This document shows positions 34,501 through 46,320 of a stretch of 64,000 nt of DNA, one piece after another. This DNA comes from Sciurus carolinensis (Eukaryota; Chordata; Mammalia; Rodentia; Sciuridae): assembly GCF_902686445.1 (NCBI RefSeq), contig NC_062219.1, forward strand, positions 106,083,160 to 106,147,159, in the 5' to 3' direction. The notes under the pieces were generated by a model. That model was not told where the DNA came from. It worked only from the letters and a program-made list of their open reading frames with translations, and searched no databases. The number at the start of each line of letters is the position of its first letter. Positions within the stretch are counted from its first letter, which is position 1. Position numbers and translations under genes: made by a program.

Positions 34501-34799
34501 TAGTGTACTTGAGACTGCTGCACTGTTTATTTACTAGGACTCTTGACAAATATTCAAAAGAAAGAACAGCCTAGAAGCGAAGAAGCACTTTAAATAAGAC
34601 ATTTAAATTGTTAAGGAAGAAAGATGTCAGAATCTTATTTCTCTAACTAAAAACTGTCTTCTCAACTTGACTTTACTTCTTATATATGAAAGTAAATTTC
34701 TGAAATTTCAGTGCTTGAGAACCTAAGGAAATCTAAATAGAACAATACACATATATCTATCTATCATCTATCCCCAACAACATTTGGAGTCAGAGTCTA

Positions 34800-34880
34800 C
34801 ATTTTACTCAAATCTCCCTTCCATGACATAGCACAGGATTTGGCACACAGTAGGTACACCACTGAATTAATTGTTGACAG
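34800..34880 (+). mobile_element. MIR/L2 3'-end remnant
   Basis: ATAGCACAGGATTTGGCACACAGTAGG followed by ACTGAATTAATTGTTGA matches the shared 3' end of MIR and L2 (…GGCACATAGTAGG…AATGTTTG). Confidence 0.6.
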
Positions 34881-36310
34881 TGCTGTTGTTTTATAAACTG
34901 AAAGTTGCACACACATGTACTGGGAGATATCTGATAAAATATAAGCTGTACAATGTCACTACACAACAGAGATCCCTCATTTTCACTATGAAGGGGTTAT
35001 TTTTTTTTATCTTGTCAAAAGAAACTGAATGTTCCTTGAAACACAGTAGGCCAAGAAAAGAATGTGAACTACCAAAGTGCAGGATAATCAACATTGGAAA
35101 AAAACAGAAAATTGAATTCGTATTCATCAGTGAAATGTCCTTAACTGAAAGTCATTAAAAAGTTAGTAATAAATAGTCCACAAACTGTTCCAGAGAGAGA
35201 ATTGATTTAAAGAGGAAAACCAGTAACCATGATGACATATTGAGAGAAAACTGCTGAGTTATGTCATCAACAAAACACAATTTTTGGTAAATATTAACAG
35301 GAGTTGTAACTATTAACCAATTCAAACAACTAACAGTGGAAAAGTAGTTACAGAGAATGCATCTGGATTACATTAGGGCAGAGGCAATTCTTCTAGTCCC
35401 AACTAAGTGGGGAATGATGTCCTTAGTAGAAGATAGGTCGAAATTTATATCAAAATTCTACTCACTGTTATTTCTACTTATTTATAAAATTATGCCTAAG
35501 TAAATTATGTAAGAGAATGCAAATTCATTTTCATTTATTGCGGTCAATGTAGAAATTCTCAATGTCAGACAGATAAATATAAAATTGTGACATATGTTTT
35601 CTAAGGTATTATTATAGATTTTTAGATTGCTCAAACCTTACTTAATAAGTATAGGAAATTTTCCTGGGTACTTAGCAGATAAGTTGTACCTTTTTTACAG
35701 AGTACTACCTTAGTAGAGCACATCTATGACATGGCTAAATACATAATAAAATTGACAGCCACAGTTCCTGATATACTGTATCATATCAAGTACACCTTAC
35801 ATGTTTATTTCTGATTCTTGCAAAACTTCAAATTTTCTACATTCCCTGCTATAAAATAAACCAATTATCTTTTTATTTTCAAGTTAAATGTCTCCCCATC
35901 TTTCAATCACATAGCATACTTTTACCAAACCTTCAACTATTTTAGCCATCTATATTAGACACACTCTTTTTAACAAGTACAGGGCAACCAACTGTTCCAG
36001 TTTGTTCAAGGTTAAGGACTGAGACTGAGACTTTCAATGCCAAACTAAAATAATGAGTACCACTCCATTCAGGGTGGCTGGTCACCCCCAGAAGGCACGT
36101 TTGGAGACTTCATCCAAGAGAGTTTACCGAGGGGATAAGTTTTGCATGGGCAGGGTTAAGGAATAAGATGAAGAACCCTACAGCTAGTAACTGGAAAAGC
36201 CCTAGACCTGAAGTAGTAAGAAAGAGGGGCTGCTGAGGGGTGCTGAATAGTTATTAAAGAGGAAGCCACTGCCAAATGTTTGCACTGGTGAGTAGTTCAG
36301 ATTAAATACA
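34881..36310. other. Unrecognised AT-rich DNA
   Basis: Small ORFs on both strands (34871-35158 and 34891-35127) are mirror images over the same DNA and carry no domain. No repeat family was recognised. Confidence 0.45.
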
Positions 36311-36311
36311 T

Positions 36312-36545
36312 CAATTCTTTCTTTTTCTTTCTCTTTTTGTGGGGGGCAGTTACCAGGGATTGAACTCAGGGGCCCTTGACCACTGAGCAACATCCCCAGT
36401 CCTATTTTGTATTTTATTTAGAGGCAGGGTCTCACTGAGTTGCTTAGCACCTCGCTTTTGCTGAGGCTGCCTTCAAACTCAAGATCCTCCTGCCTCAGCC
36501 CCTCAAGCTGCTGGGATTAGAGTTGTGCACCACCCAGGCCCACCA
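36312..36545 (-). mobile_element. B1-dID SINE, antisense, well preserved
   Basis: Poly(T)-rich tail, ID part (CCAGGGATTGAACTCAGGGG, CCACTGAGCAACATCCCCAG), TTTTGTATTTTATTTAGAGG linker, and 7SL part (CAGGGTCTCACTGAGTTGCT, GATCCTCCTGCCTCAGCC, GTGCACCACC). One of the best-preserved SINEs here. A short ORF at 36202-36393 is within it. Confidence 0.93.
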
Positions 36546-36985
36546 GCAGAACCAAACAGGAAGTCAGCAAAGAAAAATAATTTCTTCAACTCCCAACGCA
36601 GGGATCTATCTGGGTGGAAAGAGGTTGAAAGTGGATCAGGAGGAGCAAGCAATATCTAGCTTCTCAGTCTTTTCTGGTAAAGTTATAGTTTTTGAGTGAC
36701 TTTTTAAAAATGTTGCACCTCAATTACTTAGATAAGATCTAGAAGATTCTAAGACAGAGATATCTCTAATTTGATCATACAATCAATATATTATCTAAAT
36801 ATTTCCAAACATTCATATATTTTCCCCATTGTGTGTATACATTATATATATATGAAGTGAGATAAGAATAAATGTCTATTGTCCCATTCATAACACTCTT
36901 ACATTTATTAGTTCAACCACCCTACCAATTTAGCCAACTTAAAATTTAACACTAAACCAAACCCAAAGAAACAAAGGCGGAATGT
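36546..36985. other. Unrecognised DNA
   Basis: Nothing recognised. Confidence 0.4.
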
Positions 36986-37275
36986 TTTCTTTGATATGGG
37001 GATGCTAATTCACCATGGGGAGTAGGGAAAAATAGAGTTACTTTACATTAGGTAAGGGGGAGTGAAGGAGAAGAGGTTTGCAGGTAGAAAGGACAGTGGA
37101 GTGAAACAGACATTATTACCTCATGTACATATATGACTGCATAACCTATGTGATCCTCCAATATGTACAATTAGAAATTATACTCCATTTATGTATAATG
37201 TGTCAAAATGTATAAATGCATTCTACTGTCATGTACAACTAATTAGAACAAATAAAAAGATTAATAAAAAATTTT
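36986..37275 (+). mobile_element. LINE-1 3' UTR, 5'-truncated, sense
   Basis: Begins in the last ORF2/3' UTR segment (TTTTCTTTGATATGGGGATGC), passes a purine-rich tract and ACAGACATTATTACCTCATG, and ends with GCATTCTACTGTCATGTAC and an A-rich tail with AATAAA. It represents an older 3' UTR type than the copy at 14852. Confidence 0.8.
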
Positions 37276-38760
37276 AAAAAGTTTTGGACATCTAAAAAAA
37301 ATTTAACTGTATTCAGGTAAAAAATCTTGTTCAACTTTTCACTGTCTATCAAATAATTAGAACCAGTAGTAGTATTCTGGCCCTTGAAGCAATTAGACAT
37401 ACTAATTAATATTGAAACTGATTATTCATCTAATTAATAATGTTAATCTGCTACATAGAAAGATTCTAACCAGCATAAAGACTGAACATATTATTTTGCA
37501 CTGAGCCAAAAGGAAAGATAATTCAATTAAGGACTCAATTTTACGTATGTTGTTTTCTCATTTTAAGAACATAGGGTTAATCAAACATACATGTTTAAAG
37601 TAAGGGATACATGCTTGTTTAGTTTCTTTCCTATTAGCATAAATAACATTAATATATATTAAGTATATGTGTGTGTGTGTGTGTGTGTGTGCATGTGTGT
37701 TGTGGGAATGTTAAATTAAATTAGAAGGAGACCCTTAGTGTGAGGCTGTCTCCATATTTTGGGTTTCGATCTAATGAACTAGTCTAACTTGTATGTAAAA
37801 GGAACCCAAATCTAACTTAGTAAAACCACTAGCCATCTCTCAAGCAATTGTAGGTTGCCAACTTATCATACCATTCCCTATCCCCCCCCCCAAAAAAAAA
37901 TGCTTAGCTATAGTTCAATGGGTTAATTCTCTATTTTCTTCTGTGTTCGGCCTATAGATAGATACTCACAGTTCCCAGCACTGAGTTAAGCTCTCTGAAC
38001 CTCTTCTGGTTCTGAGTGCTGCCCACTCAGAGTGGATTTTTATTCAAATAGATTGTTCCAAATTTAATGGGACTAAAGTTTTTCTTTTAACAAGACACAA
38101 GGATACAATCTCTAAATTGCTCACCTGTTTGGCAGAAAGTTTAAAAATTTGTAAGTGCTTATATTATTAATAATATGAGGATGGTTTATCTCTGTTTCCA
38201 CCTTTAGGGTTAAGAATATTTTTACCAGATCAGTTTTCTTGAAAAAAGAGAAACATTTACAGGAAACCATTTATATAAACTGTCAGATCATTCCTATAAA
38301 ATGCCCATCAAGTTCTTTGTTCACCTGCAATCTTTCCATGTCCTTAGGAAAGTTTGGGCTGGATATGTTCTGAAATCAATGCCTATTCTCCTTGACTTCC
38401 AGTCATTTTCCTGGTATTCCTACTTTAACAATCAAGGTGTTAATTCATGTGTTCCTTAACGATGAAATAGGCTTACATATCACTCTCACTACTGAAATTT
38501 TTATATCTGTATTTTTTCCCATTTCTTTTACATGCTACTTTAAAAGACTAGTACAACTTTGATGATTTTGTAGCCACTAAATGAGCAATGACTGACCAGA
38601 GAGCTGCTACAGGATAGTTAACTGTTTACTTCTTGTATTATACCTGGTTATGTATATATTCCATACTACACTTTTTGAAGACATAAAAGCTCTCTGATAC
38701 ATTATAGCTGCTCAAAATGTCTTCATTAAATGAATCAGTTAATTAAATGCAAATATGACT
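37276..38760. other. Unrecognised AT-rich DNA with a (GT)n run
   Basis: No gene or larger repeat was recognised. A (GT)n microsatellite lies at 37669-37691. Confidence 0.45.
37669..37691. repeat. (GT)n microsatellite
   Basis: Eleven or so GT units. Confidence 0.97.
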
Positions 38761-38789
38761 ACAGTATCTTCCATCCTTTTCACATGGGT

Positions 38790-38940
38790 TAATATGGATT
38801 CCCTACACTGAGAACTTTAGCTTTTAGACAAAGCATCTTGTCAATGGCATGTTCCTTAAATCTTAGAATAACTCTGTAGTTATTCCGTTTTACAACTAAA
38901 ACATCTAAAGCAGAGAGGAATGTTCCATTTTGCTCTGGAC
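38790..38940 (-). mobile_element. Possible MIR remnant, antisense
   Basis: CTTAGAATAACTCTGTAGT, TATTCCGTTTTACAACTAAAA and CTAAAGCAGAGAGG follow the order of an antisense MIR core. Diverged. Confidence 0.4.
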
Positions 38941-40535
38941 TAACAAGTGAGACAGACTTTCCTTGTCCAAGGTTTTTTCCTTATGTTCTATGCTGTCACC
39001 ACTAGGGGACACCCTCTCATGGGAAACTTTTGGAATTTAAACAAAGATTCTATAGTATTTCAGACGTCAACACAGAGAAAACTTTAAAAGCTGTATTCTG
39101 ATATATACATTCTTTATTGGTTTGATAATAATTGATCTATTTCAATTGCATTGATCAATAAAAGGAAAGCTTTATATTTCATCCTGAAACAAAACAACAA
39201 AACAAAAACTAGCATGTGAAGATTGCTGGTACGTTAATAATTTTTAAAGATGGAGAATTTTGTTGTTTTCCTTGCTTACAGAAAAAAGAGCAAGCTAGGT
39301 TCCTTTTGTTAATGCTTTTTATGAACACATGACTGTGAGCAAGAAACTTGTGCACAGTATTTTTTAAATTTAGAATTGCAATACGTAATGAACATAAATA
39401 GTCATGAAAATATAAAACTCCATATTTTATGTTTCCTTTAATCAAAATGTAAATGCTTCTTCCTTATTAAAAACAAAGTATGCAATTGGGACACCAGTTA
39501 ATCAGAGGACCCACAGACCCATTTCTCCTGAAACTGGCAAAAATGGAAAAGAAATACATAAGTTACAAATGATAATTCACAATCAGTTTTTAAAATTATC
39601 TTTTACATTTAATACTAAGATTTTCGTGTGGATTTGTAAAAAAAAGAGGAATCTTACTGTACTTTATTACTCATATTTTAATGTTTCTTGCCAAAATTTC
39701 TTCACTGTTCATAGAGACCTATCCTTCAAGAGCATTGTTTCTTTGACAATAACTGGATTATAAAAGTTGCAAAGCATTATTTGAACATTTTAATCTTGCT
39801 ACTGCCTCCACTCCATAATATATCACCATTTCAAGCATTTCAACACAGCAAAAATATCAATTTATAATAAGTCTTGCTCTTAACATAATAAAAATATGGC
39901 AAAGACAGATTGAAGACGTACTATGGCATTTGGGTACTGTAATTAGAGGAAGCGTTCTCTTACATTAGTGAGTCAGTTTGTCCCTTCATTGAGGGTTCTT
40001 TTCCTGTGTCAAAACAGGATGTTGAGAGGTGGTTTTCTTTTCTAAGAGTAGAAGCATAAAATCATAAATAGAATGATATGAAAAGAAACTTGGTATGGAG
40101 TGTTAGTCAATACAAAAACTGCAAAATGAACAATGAAAAAAACCAAAGCCAAACAAAAGCAATTCTCCAGCTTCAAATGACAGGTATATTCTCTAGTGTT
40201 TTAACTTTAGGAAAGAGTCCATCACAGAATTGGAGGATTCCCATATAATGACCCAGTAACACATTTCCCTTAAAACTATTCATGTTGCTGTGGGTGGCAC
40301 TCCAACAGCGATAACAGCAGGCACACATGTGATTATATTCACGTGCGGATTCGCAAAAGTTAACAAATGCCTTATTCACTATTTTTAAAATGTAGAGACA
40401 GGAATGATGGTGAAAATGGTACAGAAAACACTATTTAGCAAACAGCATAGTCCTGGTACTAGCCTAAGGAGAAGAAAAATTTGTAGAGAATGGCAAATGG
40501 AACTAATTAAAGAAAAGTATTGTGCTTTACTTCAA

Positions 40536-40538
<3 letters not shown>
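38941..40538. other. Unrecognised DNA
   Basis: A 68-codon minus-strand ORF at 40173-40379 has six cysteines and a protein-like composition but no family I know. No other coding or repeat signal was recognised. Confidence 0.4.

Positions 40539-40574
<36 letters not shown>
40539..40574. repeat. (GT)n microsatellite
   Basis: About 18 perfect GT units directly beside an antisense ID-type fragment. Confidence 0.98.
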
Positions 40575-40576
<2 letters not shown>

Positions 40577-40648
40577 CTGGGAATCTAACACATATCAGAT
40601 GCACATGCTAGGGAAGCACTGTTACTGAACTACATCCCAGCACCCACA
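40575..40648 (-). mobile_element. ID-type SINE fragment, antisense
   Basis: AGCTGGGAATCTAACACA, GCACATGCTAGGGAAGCAC and GAACTACATCCCAGCACCC fit a reversed ID element. The (GT)n run sits at its tail end. Confidence 0.7.
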
Positions 40649-40769
40649 TTGTGTTTTTATAAGGTAGAGGACTGAAGAAAGAACTATCATAGAACTGGTC
40701 CAAAAGTAGCAATAAGAGAAAAAGCATAAGGATTCTCAGAGGAAAAAGTGACTGCACGTGGCCCGTTGT

Positions 40770-40885
40770 GTTACTTCTCAGTCACCGTGATCATGTAAGC
40801 CAATTCCCCAAAAAATCCCCTCTCATACATATGTTGATATATTCAGGTATCTGTCTCTGTGGAGAAACCTGACTAATGCAATGTC
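40770..40885 (+). mobile_element. LTR/MaLR 3'-end remnant
   Basis: GTAAGCCAATTCCCC, then CTGTCTCTGTGGAGAAACC and TGACTAATGCA resemble the last part of an old MLT-type LTR. Confidence 0.5.
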
Positions 40886-43270
40886 CAATGGTAACACCAT
40901 TTTGTCCCCTAAGTACTCTCCTGTGGTCCTGCAGCTTGATGATGATTTAGGTTTCCTGGAGAACAAAACAATGGTTTTAGCACAAATTCAATTGGAGGTT
41001 GAAGAGTACTGAGAATTTCAAATCTGAAGGCGAGACTGAGTTATATTTCTTCAGCAGAAAACCTTGGTAAGAAGTCAGAAATAGCTTGAAAGAATGTGAT
41101 CTAGTGTTATTGTTTTACATTCGCTATTCCAAACAGAAGCCCACACTCATCCTTTATCCTTCTCAGGGGAAGATGATCAAGCTGAGAGATGAATGAAATT
41201 GCATTGAATGTACAGGAAGAATGCAGAGAGAGCAAAGGTGTCAGTAGAAGCAACATACAAAACGTGGGAAATTTAAGCTATGTTTAAAAATGGCATTTAT
41301 TCCTAATTTCTAAGTGCTTGAATTATGAATATCTAGGGGGCACCAGTGGCATTCTGGAGCCTATTCTCATAGTAACCAATTATAACCTAGGAATTGTTTC
41401 TTATTTTGAATACCGAATTCTTAAAGACTGACATATCCATTATAGTGAAATATAGTAATACAGTCATCATTGTTCATTTTACTTCATCCCATTTCTTAGC
41501 TAGGAAGATAGGATACATTTTATCAGAATGCAAGTAGAACTAACTATAGAAAACATTATGTTCTTTCTTGAGTCAACCACACTGTTCAAATATGTGCACA
41601 ATGAATTTGCAAATCACAGTGTACCCAAATCCAAAATACTATGCTTATATTAGTAAAGAAAATGTCATTTATACCTCCTTCCCTACTTTCAGTATCAATT
41701 GTGCTTTTATACATAAGGCTGGAAGGAATTTGATTGCATAATGTCAATTTCATAGTTTGAGCCATTATTTCCTTTGTGAAATGGAGTTTACCTGCAATTG
41801 TAGACATTTGCAACTTCCTTATTTATCTGTCAACATAAAGTAATAAAATAATCCCTATAGTTATTTAAAGTAAATATAGTAAATGTGACCAGTGCAAAAC
41901 ATCTGTAAATTTCTTTCAGATTTACTAACACATGAGAAAATCCACAAAAATGTATGAAATTGAATTTTATTCAAGTCCATGACAAACTGTTATGCACAGT
42001 TAAGTATTCATCATAATAGTCCACGAGCAACAAATTTTTCCAGCTGAAGGACAATAATGCCCTGGGACCCATGCCGTAGCACAAGGAATCATTTTAACAA
42101 TGCATTTATGAACAAAGCTCATTACAAGTTCTCACATCCTTATTTTCAATTTGGCAGTCTTTAATTCTCTCTGTTATGTAATCCTCCATTCATTTAAAAT
42201 TACTTCTCTCTCTTTCTTATCATACATAAATAGAAGTGGTTTTTCACTATTCTAATCCTATTATTTCTAGAATCTGTTTACTCCTCTTCCCTTTCATTTT
42301 CCCAACTTGTATAGAATAGCTAACAATAGCCTTTTTTTCTTAAACACAAATTTTTTCATTAAAAAAGGCCAAAAGCATCTGACAGTTTCATTAAGTTTTC
42401 CGGCATAGTCATACAAAGCACATATATTTTATTACAAATTATTTTATTTTCTTTTTCTATACATTGGGGCATTATTAATATCAAAGTTTAAAAAAATATG
42501 TTTAGTATTATCTTCAGTCAAGCAGGATGATTGCACCTGTGCCTGGGTGGCAGGGGACTTTCATTCTTTAGAATAACATTTTTGAAAAGATTTAAATCTC
42601 CCTTCTGTGACTCAAATAGCCTGGGGCTAGTGATGTTATCCCAGAGATGTACTCTAACATGAGGCCAGGACTGGTGTGGCCCTAGTCTCTGTTGCTCTCC
42701 ACTGGGTGACTGTTCCACTCCCTAATTCTCATATGAGGTATAGACATGCCCCAAAGTATGGTTATTGAATCTATGAAGTATCTCAGATCTATGGCAAGGC
42801 CTCAGTTCCAGGTGGGCTGCCTGGTGCTGCCTGGTGGGATGGTGCTTTTTTTAATAATCAAATGATAACGGGACACTAAAATGCTTTAAATGAAAAAAAG
42901 ACCACCCTTCAAAAAATTATGTTCTCAGGACCTTGCACCCTGTAGGGCGGAAGCCAAAAAAATTTAATTCCTGAAATAATGTTCAAAATAGGAAAATGGG
43001 GTTTTAATTTTTTGTGAAAAGAAGGAAGCATTGATTCTGGTAGGTTTAAGAGTCACTGTATACGACTAAGCATAGGAAGACATTTCTTCTTACCTCTGCA
43101 ATGTTATGGGAGATTATAGGGAAAGGTCAGATGGAGGGAAGAAGTTTCTGAGTGTAAAGTCTTTAAGGAGCATATAACCACTCTTTTTATCAAGAATCCT
43201 AGCAACTGTTTTGCAACTGGAATTCTGCCTTGGAAATTGACCAAGCACTCTCTACTAGTTACAGCACTGG
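40886..43270. other. Unrecognised intergenic DNA
   Basis: Unique-looking sequence with no coding, RNA or repeat signal that I can name. Confidence 0.45.
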
Positions 43271-43274
43271 CATC

Positions 43275-43990
43275 TGCCACTAGATGATAGTGGGATTCAT
43301 TTTGATATAATCACACATGCATGGAATATAATTTGCTTCAGTTCATTTCCCAGTACTTCCTCTTTCCTTCTCCTCCCTCCCTCTGTTCTCTTTCCTCTAT
43401 TCTACCCATCTTTCTTCTGTTTGTTTGCTTATTTTTTATCAGTGCATTATAATATGCATAGTAGTGTGATTCATTGCACCATATCTATACATGCACATAA
43501 TTTGATCAAACACTTGAAATGATGTTTAAAATATAAATTTCTACTGAATCAAAATTGCTGAGGATGTGATCTGGATGTCTTCATATTAAAAGAATCTATC
43601 AGCTTCCCAGGTGATTCTTTTTTTTCTTTTTAAAATTTATGTATTAGTGCACTGTAGTTATATTTAACAGTGCAGTTCATTTTGATGGAATCATACATGC
43701 ACAGATTATAATTTGTTCCATTTACATCCCCAGGGTTTCCTCTTTCCCTCCCCTCTTCCCTCCCACCTGTTCCTCTACCTCTACTCTACTTTTCTTCATT
43801 CTACTTATTTATTGTTTTTAAATTGGTCCCTTTTCCATACACTTAAAGTGGAATTCAATGCAGTGTATTCATATATATACACAGTATAATTTGGCCAATT
43901 CATTCCCTCCTCCTTCTCCCTCTATCCCCTTTCTCTATTCCATTGATTTTTCTTCTATTTTTAAGGTATCCTCCCCGTTTTTCCTTTATC
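43275..43990 (-). repeat. Three diverged tandem units in an L1 3' UTR
   Basis: The pattern TTCATTTTGAT-AATCA-ACATGCA, then ATAATTTG-T-CA, then a CT-rich tract, then TTTCTTC occurs at about 43290-43430, 43675-43800 and 43855-43970. The units differ considerably. Confidence 0.6.
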
Positions 43991-46320
43991 TTCCGTGTAT
44001 GAGAGAAAACTTTGGACCCTTGACTTTTTAAGTGTGTGTGTGTGTGGTTTTTTTTTTTTTTGTTTTCATTTTGCATGGTGAACTCCAGTTACATCCATTT
44101 ACTGGGAAATGATATAATCCCATTCTTCTTCATAAGTGAGTAAAACTCCATTGTGTATATACATTACATTCTCTTAATTCATTTGTATCTTGACTAGAAC
44201 CTGGGCTGGTTCTGTAATTTAGTTATTGTGAATTCCGCCATTATAAACATTGATATGCCTGTATCACTATATTCATACCAATACCACGATTTTAGTTCTT
44301 TTGGATAAATACCAAGGAATGGAATGGCTGGATCATATGTTGACTCTTATTTCTAGTCTTTTGAGAAATCTCCATACTGCTTTCCAGAGTGGCTGTACCA
44401 ATTTGCAGTCTCACCAACAATGTATGAATATTTCTTTTTTGCCACATGCTCACCAGCATTTATTATTATTTGTATTCTTGATGATTATCATTCTAACTGG
44501 AGTGAGAGGAAAACTCAATTTAGTTTTGATTTGCATTCCCCTGATTCCTACGGGTGTCACATATTTTTTCATTTGTAGTTCTTCTTACAAGAAGTATCTG
44601 TTTTGTTGCTTATCCCATTTTTTTTTTAGTTTTTATGTTGTTAACTTTTTTGAGTTCTTCATTTATTCTGGATATTAATCTGCTCTCAGAGGAGTAGCTG
44701 GCAAAGACTTTTCTCCCATTTTGTAGGTTCTGTCTTTATGATCTCATTTCCTTTGCTATACAAAATCTTTTAAATTAGATGCTGTCTCACTGATTCTTGG
44801 TTTTATTTCTTGAGCTTTAGGGGCCTTATAGGAAATCAGAGCCTGCATCAATATGTTTGAAGGTTGATACTATGATTTTTTTGTAGAAGTTGCAGTATCT
44901 GGTCTAATTCCTAGGTCTTTAATTAACTTTTTTGCTGAGTGAAAGTTATGGATCTAGTTTTATTCTTCTACATATGCATATCCAGTTTTCTGGCATAATT
45001 TATTGAAAAGGCTATCTTTTCCCCATCAGAGTTTTTAGCACCTTTGTCAAAGATGGTTGACTGTGTTCATGGGTTTTTCTTTGTGTCTTCTCTTTCATTC
45101 ATTTGGTCTTCATATCTATATTGATACCAAGACCATGCTGTTTTTGTTACTATAACTCTATAGGGTAATTTGAGACCAGGTGTTGTGATGCTTCCAGTGT
45201 TGCTCTTCTTGCTCAGTACTGCATTGGCTGTTCTGGTTCTTTTATTCTTCCAAATTAACTTTAAGATTTTTTTTTTATTCCCAGTTCTGTAATGAATGCT
45301 TTCGGTTTTTCTCCATTCAGTATGAGGTTGGCCTTGAGTTTGTCATATATAAAACTTACAATATAGAGGTAAGTTTCTTCTATCCCTAGTTTATCTAGTG
45401 TTTTAAACATGAATGGGTGCTGGATTTTGTCAACTGCTGTTTCTGCATCTAGTGAGGGATTCTTGTCCTTAACTCTACTTATGTGGTAAATTACATTTAT
45501 TGATTTGCATATGTTAAAACAACTTTGACTCTCTGGATTGAAACCCAGTTGATCATGGTGCACCACTTTCTTAATGTGTTTTTAAATGTGGTTTGCTGAT
45601 ATTTTATTAAAAATTTTTACACCTATGTTCATTAGGGATATTGGTTTGTAGGTTTCTTTCCTTGATGTGTCTTTGTCTGATTTTGGTACCAGAGTAATAC
45701 TGGTTTTATAGGATGAATTTGGAATTCTTCCTTCATTTTCTATTTCATGGAATAATTTTAAAAATATTGTTGTTAGTTCTTTGGAGATCTGGTACAATTT
45801 GACTGAGAACTCCTGTGGTCCTGGGCTTTTCTTTGCTGAAATGCTTTTGATTGCTGCTTTAATCTTATTGTTTAAAATTGAAATTGATCTGTTTAGGTTT
45901 TATATATCCTCATGGCTCAATTTGTGTAGTTCATGTGTGTAGAAATTAGTCACTATCTTCTAGGTTTTCCCATATATTATAGTATAAATTTTCAAACTAG
46001 TTTCTAATGATCCTCTGGATTTCAGAAATGTCTGTGATGATATTTCCTTTTCATCCCTAATTTTGTTTATGTGGGTGTGAAGGTGTGCCTCTCTCTCTCT
46101 CTCTCTTCTATTATTTTTGGTTAGTTTGACTAAACATTATCAATCTTGTTTATGTCATTTCAAAGAATCAGGTCCTCATTGCATTGACCTTTTTTATTGT
46201 TTTCCTAGTCTCACTTTCATTAGTTTCAGATCCCATCTTCATTATTTCCTGTCTTCTACTAAAGAAATTTTTTCTTCCTTTTAATCATTTACATGTTTTA
46301 ATTCTACTTAAGTTCTGATG
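43275..46320 (-). mobile_element. Old LINE-1, antisense, with internal deletion
   Basis: Starts with a 3' UTR holding three related units (43275-43990). It continues with the ORF2 C-terminus (44050-45250), then jumps at about 45270 directly into the reverse-transcriptase region (45275-45960) and on to 46280. The part of ORF2 normally between these is missing. The open pieces at 45261-45566 and 45582-45797 are reverse-transcriptase remnants. Strongly diverged and inactive. Confidence 0.85.

Noticed and set aside
40173..40379. Cysteine-containing 68-codon minus-strand ORF as a defensin or CRISP-like exon
   Set aside because: Cysteine spacing does not match beta-defensins or the CRISP cysteine-rich domain, and no splice sites or signal peptide were seen.
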